Under the pieces are notes generated by a model. The model made no database searches, was not told the DNA's origin, and saw only the letters and a program-made list of their open reading frames with translations. 64,000 nucleotides of DNA from Poriferisodalis sp965204195 (GTDB lineage: Bacteria > Actinomycetota > Acidimicrobiia > Acidimicrobiales > Poriferisodalaceae), in NCBI RefSeq assembly GCF_965204195.1, contig NZ_OZ241975.1, positions 2,108,001 to 2,172,000 on the forward strand. Direction: 5' to 3'. Of this stretch, positions 28,063 to 36,837 are shown in pieces. Numbering within the stretch: the stretch's first letter is position 1; the number at the start of each line of letters is the position of its first letter. Both the position numbers and the translations under genes were made by a program.

Positions 28063-28139
28063 GGTACCGGGGCAGGCTGCGCCGCAGTGTGCGCCCGCTA
28101 TGACATCTGCTCCTTGGCCCTTGGGGTCACACTGGTGTT

Positions 28140-28820
28140 ATGAGCGGCGATGTGGCGGAGCTTGATGCTGGCTGCGTTTGGATCGTCGATGGGGGGCCTG
28201 TGGCGCCTCGACGGCTCCCGCCGGGCGAGCCGTCTTGCGTCATCGCGGTCGACCGTGGTTTGGCGTACACGCTGCGGCTGGGACTGCGGCCTCACGTGGT
28301 GCTCGGTGACTTCGATTCCGTCGACGCCGCGATGCTGCAGCGCGCACGCGACCAATGGCCCGGCCTTGTGGTCCAGCGACACGAGCGGCACAAAGCGCAC
28401 AGCGACCTGGACTTGGCGCTGAGCTTCGCTTGGGGGCTCGACCCCGCCGAGATCGCACTCGTCGCCGGTGGCGGGGGCCGACTCGACCACATGATGATCT
28501 CGGTGACGATGCTGGCACGGCCCCGCTACGCCGCACTGCCGCTCGCGGCCTACATCGGTGCGAGCGTCGTGCGGGCCGCAACCGCGGGCATGGACATCGC
28601 ACTGCCTGCCGAAGACGGCAACCTGCTGACGCTGCTGGCGGTGGGCGGCGCTGCGAGCCTGCGCACGAGCGGCCTGCGATGGAACCTGACCTCAGCGACG
28701 CCGCTGACCAGCGCGGCATCGCTCGGCCTGAGCAACGAACTCACCGAACCGGTAGCCCACGTCGGGGTCCAATCGGGCACCGTGCTGGCAATGCAGACAC
28801 ATGGCAAGCCGCTTCCGTAA
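28140..28820 (+). CDS. thiN: Thiamine pyrophosphokinase
   Basis: A 226-residue protein of the TPK fold: VIAVDRGLAYTLRLGLRPHV, VLGDFDSV (Asp residues for Mg-ATP), HSDLDLALSFA and GGGGRLDHMMI match the catalytic domain that converts thiamine to thiamine diphosphate. The C-terminal beta domain (SAASLGLSNELTEPVAHVGV) contains the usual thiamine-binding SNE region. The gene overlaps by 20 bases the gene for a thiamine-binding lipoprotein, which supports the substrate. No TPP riboswitch is seen in the short upstream region. Confidence 0.9.
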   Translation: MSGDVAELDAGCVWIVDGGPVAPRRLPPGEPSCVIAVDRGLAYTLRLGLRPHVVLGDFDSVDAAMLQRARDQWPGLVVQRHERHKAHSDLDLALSFAWGLDPAEIALVAGGGGRLDHMMISVTMLARPRYAALPLAAYIGASVVRAATAGMDIALPAEDGNLLTLLAVGGAASLRTSGLRWNLTSATPLTSAASLGLSNELTEPVAHVGVQSGTVLAMQTHGKPLP

Positions 28821-30042
28821 CGCCGCGCGCTGGCATGCCGGGAATGCCCGGGCCCTCGCCATAGCCCTGTGTGCAGTCGTCGTGATGGCAGCCGGATGCG
28901 CCCAGACAGGGCAGGGCTCCGCCGCGGTGCGCGTCCTCACCCATCGCGATTTTCACCTGCCCGCCGACGCGCTCGAAGCCTTCACCGAAGAGACGGGCAT
29001 CGAGGTGGTGGTGTTCCGCGAAGACACGCCCGACGACGTCATCGACCTGCTTGAACGCAGCCGATCCCATCCGGTCGCCGACGTGGTGGTCGGCGTCGAC
29101 ACACTCGACCTTCAGCACGTCATCGACAGCGGCCTCACCCAGCCCTACGTGCCGCTCGCGCCCGGTCCGCTAGTCGAAGACCTGGCCGTGGGCGACCATG
29201 CGATGACGCCGATCAGCTACATCGACGCCTGCCTCAACTACCTGCCGTCGTTCTACGTGGTGCCCGAACGGCGTATCGACGAACTGCCCGACGCCGAGCT
29301 GTTGCCGCCGCCGGTACCGGCCGGTCTGGCCGCCCTCTGGGACCCGGCTCATGCAAACACCGCCGTAATCCCCGACGCCGCCGCCAGCAGGATGGGCGTG
29401 TACTTGCTGGTCGCGCTCGAACGGCTGCATCCCGAACGCGATGACGACGAAGCGACGCCCTGGCCCCAGGTACTCGACCAGATGCTGAGGTGGGGCGTCG
29501 AGTTGGCCCCCAGCTGGGAGATCGCCACCTTCGAGCGCTTCGCCGGCGGTGAGCCACCCCCAGAGCGGCCGATCAGCCAAGACGATCCCGATCCGGTGAC
29601 GCTGCAGTCGCTGCGCGGACGCCTGCCGATGACCTGGGGCACCACCGGTCTGCCATCGGTGTATGCCCAGTACCAGCCGGGACTGCCTCCCGCGCTCGAC
29701 ATAGCGGTCGTCACCGACGACTGCGTCCGCGTCGGGTTCTATGCAGGGGTGGTGGCGGGAGCGCAGAACGCATCGCTCGGAGGTCGACTCATAGACGCCA
29801 TGGGTGAGCCCCTGTTCCAGTTCGGCATCAGCGATCGCTTCGGTTCCAGACCAGCCCGCAGCGACATCGTCAGCACGCCCGAGTGGAGCGAGTTCGGCGT
29901 CACCGTGCACCCCTACCGGCCCGACCCGGCCTACGTGGGCGCCAACTGGGAACAATGGCAGCTCACCTGGAGCCAAGTAGTCCGCAACTTCGAGACCGGC
30001 CCTCCGCCCCCCGAGCCCGAAGTCACCGTCACGCTCCCCTAG
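28801..30042 (+). CDS. thiB: Thiamine ABC transporter substrate-binding lipoprotein
   Basis: A 413-residue extracytoplasmic binding protein. The N terminus is a lipoprotein signal ending VVVMAAGCAQ. The mature protein starts VRVLTHRDFHLPADALEAFT, the typical TbpA/ThiB opening, and contains VADVVVGVDTLDLQHVID and the Tyr-rich ligand segments PISYIDACLNY and LPMTWGTTGLPSVYAQY. It should bind thiamine at the cell surface. Coupled to thiN by a 20-base overlap. No permease or ATPase gene follows; the transporter must be encoded elsewhere. Confidence 0.82.
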   Translation: MASRFRNAARWHAGNARALAIALCAVVVMAAGCAQTGQGSAAVRVLTHRDFHLPADALEAFTEETGIEVVVFREDTPDDVIDLLERSRSHPVADVVVGVDTLDLQHVIDSGLTQPYVPLAPGPLVEDLAVGDHAMTPISYIDACLNYLPSFYVVPERRIDELPDAELLPPPVPAGLAALWDPAHANTAVIPDAAASRMGVYLLVALERLHPERDDDEATPWPQVLDQMLRWGVELAPSWEIATFERFAGGEPPPERPISQDDPDPVTLQSLRGRLPMTWGTTGLPSVYAQYQPGLPPALDIAVVTDDCVRVGFYAGVVAGAQNASLGGRLIDAMGEPLFQFGISDRFGSRPARSDIVSTPEWSEFGVTVHPYRPDPAYVGANWEQWQLTWSQVVRNFETGPPPPEPEVTVTLP

Positions 30043-30045
30043 CGC

Positions 30046-31635
30046 CTAGCGGCCGACCAGCGTCGGGTCGTACAGCACGGCGCGGCCGAGGCCGTCGCGG
30101 CCGACGAGGGTGCATGTGTAGACGCCTTTGGCGCGCAGCACGTTGGTGGCTGCATCGTCGATGCGATCCAGGCTCAATCGTCCCTCGGCAACTGCAGTGT
30201 CGATCTCAGAGAACGCTGCGGCGGCATCCTCCAGGCCGCCGACCAGTGCAAGATCGGCCCCTGCGCTCACTGCCAGCAGTGCCGCCTCGCTCACCGACCA
30301 GTGGCTGCGGATGGCTCCCATGATCAGCGAGTCGGTCACGACCAGTCCCGAGTGGCCGAGCTCGTTGCGCAGCACGCCGTCGATCGCTGCAGGCGACAGC
30401 GACGCCGGCATTCCCCCGGTCAAGCCGGGGACGTTCAGATGCCCGACCATGACCGCCGCGTCGGTGGCCCCGACCACGGCCGCGAAGGGGATCAGGTCGC
30501 GCTGGCGCAGTTCGTCGATGGGCGCCGTGGAGGCGAGTTGGTCGTGGGTGTCGGCTGTGGCCGCGCCGTGGCCCGGGAAGTGCTTCACCACCGGCACGAC
30601 TCCCCCGGCGCTGAGACCCTCGACGGTTGCCAGGCCGTACTCGGTGACGGTGGCCGGGTCATTGCCGAATGACCGATCGCCGATGCCCTCACCCGCACCG
30701 ACATCGATGACCGGCGCGAAGTTCATGGTGAAACCGAGTCGGTACATCTTGCGGGCGTGATCAGCGGCTTGGTCGGCGACCTCAGCGGGCGACTTGGCCG
30801 TCTGGGCTGCCGCCGAGGGCAACCGCCCCACCACCGCAGCGAGCCGCTGCACCCGGCCGCCTTCCTCGTCGACCGCGAAGATCAACGGGATGCGGCCCGC
30901 AAAATCCTGCAATTCGGCGATCCGGCGCCAGACATGCTCGGTCACGGGCCCCTGCACCAAAATGCCGGCGATCCGGCGGTCACGTGCCTCCTCCACAGCG
31001 AAGCCCAAAGAGCGCTCGCCCAGGGCTGTCATGATCGTCTGGCCGATCCGCACCGCCAGCGTCAGCTCGCTGGTGCACCACCGATCGACGTCGTTCCACC
31101 ACGCACCTGAGAGCAGCTGACGAACGGCCACTCCCGACAGCCAGCCCAGGGGACGCTCCTCGCCGGTGAAGACCGTCGGCCCAGGATCACCGACAGCCAC
31201 CTCCGAATTGTCGGCGAGCCGCAGCCAGACGCCGAGTGCTCCTGGTGCGCCGAGGCGGGCGCCGACCACTTGGGTGGTCAATTGAGGCAGCTCGCCCACG
31301 ATCGGCAGGATCGATGTGCCCACTGGCTCGATGGTGCCGTCGGCGCCGATCACCCAATAGCCGACGCCGCCCGGACCGCGCAGCACCGCCACGATCCGGG
31401 GTACGGAAGGCGCTCCCTCACCTCCCCCAGACTCCCCGTCGGGCGCGACAGTGACCAGCGGCGGGGTTTCCGACTCGCCCGACGACTGGGCGGCCGCGCG
31501 CGGCAGCACCGCAAACCAGCCGACCGCAGTCAGCAGCGCCATCGCGGCCGAGACGATGCGCTTGATTCGTGATCGCCCATGCCGGAGCGGCGCGCTCGGC
31601 GGCGGCTCATGCGAGCAGCCGAAATCGGGCGTCAA
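30046..31635 (-). CDS. Glycoside hydrolase family 3 protein (NagZ-like)
   Basis: A 529-residue protein. An N-terminal membrane anchor (about residues 25-50) is followed by a variable 170-residue region (with VRQLLSGAWWNDVD), then a GH3 catalytic domain: IPLIFAVDEEGGRVQRL, VPVVKHFPGHGAATADTHDQ (NagZ-type His loop) and LVVTDSLIMGAI with the nucleophile Asp. It likely removes N-acetylglucosamine from cell-wall fragments outside the membrane. Its start overlaps the stop of the NHL protein gene. It converges on thiB, with the stop codons three bases apart. Confidence 0.87.
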   Translation of the reverse strand: MTPDFGCSHEPPPSAPLRHGRSRIKRIVSAAMALLTAVGWFAVLPRAAAQSSGESETPPLVTVAPDGESGGGEGAPSVPRIVAVLRGPGGVGYWVIGADGTIEPVGTSILPIVGELPQLTTQVVGARLGAPGALGVWLRLADNSEVAVGDPGPTVFTGEERPLGWLSGVAVRQLLSGAWWNDVDRWCTSELTLAVRIGQTIMTALGERSLGFAVEEARDRRIAGILVQGPVTEHVWRRIAELQDFAGRIPLIFAVDEEGGRVQRLAAVVGRLPSAAAQTAKSPAEVADQAADHARKMYRLGFTMNFAPVIDVGAGEGIGDRSFGNDPATVTEYGLATVEGLSAGGVVPVVKHFPGHGAATADTHDQLASTAPIDELRQRDLIPFAAVVGATDAAVMVGHLNVPGLTGGMPASLSPAAIDGVLRNELGHSGLVVTDSLIMGAIRSHWSVSEAALLAVSAGADLALVGGLEDAAAAFSEIDTAVAEGRLSLDRIDDAATNVLRAKGVYTCTLVGRDGLGRAVLYDPTLVGR

Positions 31636-33878
31636 CCCGTTCCCAGGCGTTGTTCCAGCTCCTCAGCAGACAGCAGTTGGTGCGTGAGCTGGATGCTGCT
31701 GCCACCAGCAGGGTCGATCTCGATGGGCGCGGTGAAGTTCACATCGCGGATGAGGCAGAAGGTCTCGTCGACCGCCGGGCAGTAGAACACCACGGCAGTG
31801 GCCGTCAGAACCACTGTGCCGCTGTCTGCGCCGACGGTGCCAGTCAGCCGTACCGGCATTTCAGGACCCCGAGCCTCGTAGCGGGCCGTGTCGCGCGGAC
31901 TCAGCAGATCGCCCTCGGCAGACCATTCGAACTCGAACAGTCCGTCGGTGTTGAATTTGTAGCCCTCGGGCACCTTGAGGTCCAGGACGATCTCGACATT
32001 GTCAGGGGCGACGCGCTGGGGCAGCAGCACGACATTGTCGTCGATCACGCCGGCCATCGTCACCGTGGCGATCTCGAGATTCGACAGCGCCAGGGTGGTC
32101 AGCTCGCCGGTGGCGATATCGAGCGTACGGATGCGGTGATTGTTCGTATCGGCCACATAGAGCGTGTCGGTCGTCGCACTGAGCCCACTCGGCTCGGCCA
32201 GCAGGGCGTCGGTGCCGAAGCCGTCCTGCAGTCCCGGCGTACCGCCGCCGGCAAGCACCGATGACGTCTGCGTGTCGAGGTCGAGCACCTTGATCCGGTG
32301 GTTGTAGGTGTCGGCGACGTACAGCAGTCCGTCGCCTTGGGAGCCCGGCACGAACTCGATGCCGATGGCGTGCTGCAGCAGCGTGTCCTCGAAGCTGCCC
32401 ACCTCGTCGCCCCACACGAACAGGTGCTTGCCCACCAGCGTGTCGAGCTGACCGCCGAGGCCGAGCGAGACCTGCCGCACCGCGCTGGCTTCGGGATCGG
32501 TGAAGTAGAGCACGCCGTGCCCGGCCGCCAGCCCGGAGGGCTGCGAAAGCGTGGCGGCGAGGCGAGGACCGTCATCGAGGCCCTCAGCGCCGGTTCCTGC
32601 GAAGACGTCGATGACCCCGCTCGCGATGTTCATCAGCCAGAGCTGATGGCGGCCGGCTCCCGCGATGTACAGCACATCTCCTTCGAGGTGCAGGTCCCAC
32701 GGCGAGGCGATTTTGGTCTGTGCGGCCGGTCCAGCCCGGAAGACCACCACCGGTTCGCCGGTCCCGGCGATGGTGCTCACCTCGCGGGCGCGCAGGTCGG
32801 CTGCGCGGATCAGGTGATTCTCACGGTCGGCGATGTACAAGGTGTCGCCGTCACTCGACAGGGCCATGCCCTGCGGGCGCCGGAACGACGCCTCGGCGAA
32901 CCCGCCGTCGGTTCGGCCTTCGGCGCCCGTGCCGATCACCTCGACGAGTTCGCCGGCGAGTGTTGCGACGAGCACGCGGTGACGGCCGGTGTCGGCGATG
33001 AACAGCCGACCGCCTGCCTCGTCGGCCAGCACCTTGCCGGGGAAGCTCAGCACCGTGGGCAGCGCCGGCTCGATCTCAAGGAGCTCGCCGAGCGGTGTCG
33101 GATCGATGAGACCGTTCTGGGTGTATTCATCGGCCATGACCCCGATCGCGGGTTCCAGCCGTTCGTACACGCCCTCTCCGGCGATGGGGCCCAGCACCCG
33201 GCCCAGCGGATCGATGGCAACGACGGTCGGCCAGGCGTTGATGCCGTACGCCCGGCGCAGCAGTTCTTGGTCGTCGTTCACGATCGGGTGTCGGCGGCCG
33301 TACCGGATCGATGCCTCCCGCACAGCTTCTGACTCACGCTCGCTGGGGAACTTGGCCCAGTGCACCGCGATCACCACCACCTCGTCGGGATACTCCTGCT
33401 CCAGCCGGTGAAGATCCGGGATGATATGGATGCAGTTGATGCAGCCTTGGGTCCAGAAATCGAGCAGCACGATCTTGCCGCGCAGGTCACCGCTCATCGA
33501 CAGCGGCCGGCTGACGTTGAACCAGTCATAGCCAGCCGGGAATTCCGGTGCCGCGACGCTGCCTTCGAAGGTCAGCTCGACCGGCTCGGCCTCCCTCGTG
33601 GCTGTGTCGCCGGTGGCGTCAGTCGAGGTGTCGTCGGCGGGAGCAGTGGCGTCCCTCTGGGGCGTCGGCTGCGATGTGCCAGCTTCGGTAGCGGCGGTGC
33701 CGCTCGGTTCGGCTGCCGGTTCGTCGGTCTCGACGGCGGCGCAGCCAGCCAGCACCAGCACGACCGCACAGACGCCAGCAGCCAGCCGGGCGAGCCGGCC
33801 TCTCGATCGCCGGCCGGCGCCCGCGCACCCGCACCGAGTGCGGCGCCTGCGAGCGACGCCCCGCTCGGCGCCCGGCAT
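31632..33878 (-). CDS. Lipoprotein with thioredoxin and NHL-repeat domains (NHLRC2-like)
   Basis: A 748-residue secreted protein. The signal ends in the lipobox VLVLAGCAA, followed by a Thr/Ala/Asp-rich linker. A TlpA-like thioredoxin domain contains LLDFWTQGCINCIHIIPDLH (CxxC active site). Then come about six NHL repeats forming a beta propeller (e.g. FIADTGRHRVLVATLAGELV, YVADTYNHRIKVLDL, YVADTNNHRIRTLDI) and a C-terminal beta domain. The architecture is that of NHLRC2-type proteins; biochemical role is unknown, probably envelope thiol-redox. Overlaps the GH3 gene by four bases (ATGA). Confidence 0.85.
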   Translation of the reverse strand: MPGAERGVARRRRTRCGCAGAGRRSRGRLARLAAGVCAVVLVLAGCAAVETDEPAAEPSGTAATEAGTSQPTPQRDATAPADDTSTDATGDTATREAEPVELTFEGSVAAPEFPAGYDWFNVSRPLSMSGDLRGKIVLLDFWTQGCINCIHIIPDLHRLEQEYPDEVVVIAVHWAKFPSERESEAVREASIRYGRRHPIVNDDQELLRRAYGINAWPTVVAIDPLGRVLGPIAGEGVYERLEPAIGVMADEYTQNGLIDPTPLGELLEIEPALPTVLSFPGKVLADEAGGRLFIADTGRHRVLVATLAGELVEVIGTGAEGRTDGGFAEASFRRPQGMALSSDGDTLYIADRENHLIRAADLRAREVSTIAGTGEPVVVFRAGPAAQTKIASPWDLHLEGDVLYIAGAGRHQLWLMNIASGVIDVFAGTGAEGLDDGPRLAATLSQPSGLAAGHGVLYFTDPEASAVRQVSLGLGGQLDTLVGKHLFVWGDEVGSFEDTLLQHAIGIEFVPGSQGDGLLYVADTYNHRIKVLDLDTQTSSVLAGGGTPGLQDGFGTDALLAEPSGLSATTDTLYVADTNNHRIRTLDIATGELTTLALSNLEIATVTMAGVIDDNVVLLPQRVAPDNVEIVLDLKVPEGYKFNTDGLFEFEWSAEGDLLSPRDTARYEARGPEMPVRLTGTVGADSGTVVLTATAVVFYCPAVDETFCLIRDVNFTAPIEIDPAGGSSIQLTHQLLSAEELEQRLGTG

Positions 33879-33883
33879 CTTGA

Positions 33884-34393
33884 TTAGGCCTTGCGCGCGG
33901 TGCGGCGCGAATCCACTACGCCTGTGTCGAACCCAGCGAGGTGCAGGCCACCGTGGAATCGGGCGTGCTCGATCTTGAGGCAGCGATCCATCACGACATC
34001 AAGGCCTGCATCGTGGGCGAGCTTGGCGGCCTCAGGACTCCACAGCCCAAGTTGCACCCAGAAGGCCTGCGCCCCGATGTTGATCGCTTCCGAAGCCACG
34101 CCAGGCAGATCGGCAGGCCGCCGGAACACGTCCACCAGATCGGGCACCACCGGCAGATCGGCGAGGCTCGGGTAGCAGGGCTGGCCCAGGATCTCGTCGA
34201 CGACCGGGTTCACGAAATACACATCGAAGTCAGTGCTTGAGCTGAGCAGGTACGTCGCCACAAAGTTCGACGGCCGCGCCGGGTTGGCGGAAACACCCAC
34301 CATCGCCACCGTTTCGGTGCGCTGGATGAGCTCCAACCGCTCGGCGGCACCGGGCTCGGTCCAGCCATCGACCGGTTCATGGGCAATCGTCAT
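33884..34393 (-). CDS. CoA-binding domain protein (YccU-like)
   Basis: A 169-residue Rossmann-fold CoA-binding protein: ETVAMVGVSANPARPSNFVA, FVNPVVDEILGQPCYPSLAD and AFWVQLGLWSPEAAKLAHDAG, ending DRCLKIEHARFHG. YccU-type proteins are small CoA binders of unknown enzymatic role, frequently encoded beside O-acetylhomoserine sulfhydrylase, as here. Its ATG overlaps the metY stop (ATGA), suggesting a functional link to homocysteine or sulfur metabolism. Confidence 0.88.
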   Translation of the reverse strand: MTIAHEPVDGWTEPGAAERLELIQRTETVAMVGVSANPARPSNFVATYLLSSSTDFDVYFVNPVVDEILGQPCYPSLADLPVVPDLVDVFRRPADLPGVASEAINIGAQAFWVQLGLWSPEAAKLAHDAGLDVVMDRCLKIEHARFHGGLHLAGFDTGVVDSRRTARKA

Positions 34394-35679
34394 GCGGGCA
34401 CCGCCTTCGCGAGGGCTTGGTCGAGATCCCAGATGATGTCGTCGAGGTCCTCGAGGCCGACCGAGAGCCGGATCATGTCGGCACTCACGCCGCCGGCTGC
34501 GAGTGCTTCGTCCGACAGCTGCTGATGGGTGGTCGACGCGGGATGGATGACCAGCGTGCGGGCATCGCCGACGTTGGCCAGGTGGCTGATCATCTGCAGC
34601 GCCTCAATGAAATCCGAACCCGCCTGACGGCCGCTTTTCACGCCGAAGGTGAAGATGGCACCAGGCCCCCCAGGCATGTACCGACGAGCAAGCTCGCGGT
34701 ACGGCGACGATTCCAGACCGGCGTAGCTGATCCAGCTCACCGCGCGATGCGCCTCGAGGTGCTCGGCAACTGCTTGGGCGTTCGCGACATGCTCGTCCAT
34801 GCGCTGGGGCAGCGTTTCGAGCCCCTGCAGCAGCAGGAACGCGTTCATCGGCGACATGGCGGCCCCGATATCGCGCAGCTGCTCCACTCGGAGCTTGGTG
34901 CAGAAGGCGTACTCGCCGAAGTTCTCCCAGAAGCGCAGATCGTTGTAGCTGGCAACGGGCTCGGTCATGTTCGGAAAGCGCCCGCTGCCCCAGTCGAAGC
35001 GGCCCGACTCGCTCACCACCCCGCCAATGGAGTTGCCATGCCCGCCGATGAACTTGGTGGCCGAGTGGATCACGATGTCGGCCCCGTGTTCCATGGGCCG
35101 GCAGAGGTACGGCGTGGCGAACGTGGCGTCAACCACCAAGGGCAGCCCGTGAGCGTGCGCCACCTCAGCGATGCCGGCCAAGTCGGGAATGGAGCCCGAG
35201 GGGTTGCCGACGATTTCGGTGTAACAGAACTTGGTGCGCTCATCGATTGCGGCTGCGTACGCGTCCACGCTGTCGCCGTCGACAAATCGGGCCTCTACGC
35301 CGAAGCGGCCCAGCGTCACATCGAACATGGTGTGGGTGCCGCCGTACAGCGCGGTCGAGGTGACCAGGTTGTCGCCGGCGCTGCAGAGTGCGGCCGCAGT
35401 GAGGAATTCAGCGGCCATGCCCGAGGCCGCCGCGACCGCGCCGATGGCTCCTTCGAGGCTCGCCACTCGCTCCTCGAAGGCGTTGACGGTGGGGTTCGAG
35501 ATCCGGGTGTAGATCGTGCCGTACTTCTGCAACGCGAACAGGTCGGCAGCGTCTGCAGTGTCCTCGAACACGAAGCTTGTGGATTGGTAGACCGGGACTG
35601 CGCGTGCGCCAGTGGTCGGATCGGGCCGACCGCCTGCATGCAGCGCCCGAGTGCGGAACCCGAACTGGTGATCGCTCAT
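34390..35679 (-). CDS. metY: O-acetylhomoserine sulfhydrylase
   Basis: A 429-residue Cys/Met-metabolism PLP enzyme. It opens with FGFRTRALHAGGRPDPTTGA, has the phosphate-binding YTRISNPTVNAFEERVA, and the PLP lysine in VIHSATKFIGGHG. The length and the segment ATSTALYGGTHTMFDVT type fit MetY rather than MetB/MetC. It makes homocysteine from O-acetylhomoserine and sulfide. First gene of a pair with the CoA-binding protein. Confidence 0.92.
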   Translation of the reverse strand: MSDHQFGFRTRALHAGGRPDPTTGARAVPVYQSTSFVFEDTADAADLFALQKYGTIYTRISNPTVNAFEERVASLEGAIGAVAAASGMAAEFLTAAALCSAGDNLVTSTALYGGTHTMFDVTLGRFGVEARFVDGDSVDAYAAAIDERTKFCYTEIVGNPSGSIPDLAGIAEVAHAHGLPLVVDATFATPYLCRPMEHGADIVIHSATKFIGGHGNSIGGVVSESGRFDWGSGRFPNMTEPVASYNDLRFWENFGEYAFCTKLRVEQLRDIGAAMSPMNAFLLLQGLETLPQRMDEHVANAQAVAEHLEAHRAVSWISYAGLESSPYRELARRYMPGGPGAIFTFGVKSGRQAGSDFIEALQMISHLANVGDARTLVIHPASTTHQQLSDEALAAGGVSADMIRLSVGLEDLDDIIWDLDQALAKAVPA

Positions 35680-35746
35680 CTACCGCAGCCTACGACGGGC
35701 GCCCTGCGGGCCAAGGTCGGCCGCTGCAGAAACTGCAGGAAGCTTC

Positions 35747-36001
35747 TTAGCCGGCCCGGCTCTCGACGTACCGCCGAGCACGTTCGAGGGCCTCCGCCGG
35801 GTCCACACCGGCGACGCCGGCCATCCAGCAGGCGATCGGTGCCGCAATCCGCTCGGAGTCGTGCGCGGCCACCCCTGCCAGATTCAGCAACGCCTCATTG
35901 ACAGCCTCATCGGGCGCAGGCGCGCCGATCACTGCGGCAAAGCCCGCCAACCACTCCTGCGCCGTCGTGCCCGGCGGCCCGGATCCCGTCTCGTCGCTCA
36001 T
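35747..36001 (-). CDS. DUF6457 domain small protein
   Basis: An 84-residue helical protein with TAQEWLAGFAAVIGAPAPDE, EALLNLAGVAAHDSERIAAP and ECxW-like AIACWMAGVAGVDPAEAL, a pattern of the actinobacterial DUF6457 family. That family often occurs next to or fused with molybdenum-cofactor genes. Function unknown; a tie to the molybdopterin oxidoreductase 1 kb away is only a suggestion. ATG 36001 is preferred to the GTG two codons upstream. Confidence 0.65.
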   Translation of the reverse strand: MSDETGSGPPGTTAQEWLAGFAAVIGAPAPDEAVNEALLNLAGVAAHDSERIAAPIACWMAGVAGVDPAEALERARRYVESRAG

Positions 36002-36122
36002 CGCCACAGCGTACGTTTGGCCGGTCGCATCGCCGCGGGCAATGCAGGCTCGTCCACCTTCATTGGATCGCTACGGTGCGAACCCGGTAGGCGCCGCGAG
36101 AGGCCGAGCCGAGAGGACACCC

Positions 36123-36812
36123 ATGAGCGACGACGAGGGAATTTTTGGGCCGGAGCTGTTCGAGTTCCTCGAGGAACTCGGGGCGAACAACAACCGGGAG
36201 TGGTTCAACGAGAACCGTGAGCGCTACGAGGAGGAAGTGCGCGAGCCTGCATTCGACTTCATCCGTGCCATGGGCGCATTGCTGGGCGAGATCTCACCGC
36301 ACATGACCGCACGCGACACGAAGGTCGGAGGCTCGCTGATGCGCGTCTTCCGCGATACGCGCTTCTCCGCCGACAAGACGCCTTACAAGACCAACGTGGG
36401 CATCCAGTTCCGCCATGTCCGGGGCGGCGATGTGCATGCTCCGGGCTATTACGTTCACCTGTCCACCGAGAGCTGCTTCTTCGGTGCCGGCAGCTGGATG
36501 CCGGATCGAGACGCGCTGGCGGCCTACCGGGTTGCCATCGACGAGCGATCTGCGGCGTGGATCGGGGCCCGGGATACCTGCCAGACCGACGGCTGGCGCA
36601 TGGAAGGCGAGCGGCTCAAGCGCTCGCCCCGTGATTGGTCGGCGGACCACCCGATGATCGAGGATCTCAAACGCAAGAGCTTCATCGCGGTGCGCGACTT
36701 CGACCACGGCGTGGCCCTCAAGCCGGAGTTCCCGTCTGTGGTCACAGCATGGTGCAACGAGACCCGCCCGCTCATGGCATTCCTCTGCGGGGCCGTGGGG
36801 CTGAATTTCTGA
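36123..36812 (+). CDS. DUF2461 family protein
   Basis: A 229-residue DUF2461 (TIGR02453) protein, with FLEELGANNNREWFNENRER at the N terminus, MRVFRDTRFSADKTPYKTNV and GYYVHLSTESCFFGAGSWMP. The family is widespread and of unknown function. ATG 36123 follows GAGAGGACACC, a good ribosome site; longer frames have no similarity. After the stop, a small hairpin ACGGCTTCGCCGT (36819-36831) lies before the convergent oxidoreductase gene. Confidence 0.85.
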   Translation: MSDDEGIFGPELFEFLEELGANNNREWFNENRERYEEEVREPAFDFIRAMGALLGEISPHMTARDTKVGGSLMRVFRDTRFSADKTPYKTNVGIQFRHVRGGDVHAPGYYVHLSTESCFFGAGSWMPDRDALAAYRVAIDERSAAWIGARDTCQTDGWRMEGERLKRSPRDWSADHPMIEDLKRKSFIAVRDFDHGVALKPEFPSVVTAWCNETRPLMAFLCGAVGLNF

Positions 36813-36837
36813 GCGGACCACGGCTTCGCCGTTCGGC

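Noticed and set aside
28063..28139. TPP riboswitch before thiN
   Set aside because: The intergenic space is only 77 bases and lacks the CUGAGA and related THI-box core strings.
26449..28143. Plus-strand open frame of 564 codons
   Set aside because: Antisense to the penicillin-binding protein, whose catalytic motifs are all intact on the other strand.
36819..36831. Intrinsic terminator after the DUF2461 gene
   Set aside because: The hairpin ACGGC-TTC-GCCGT is short and has no T-run. It could act in both directions but the evidence is weak.
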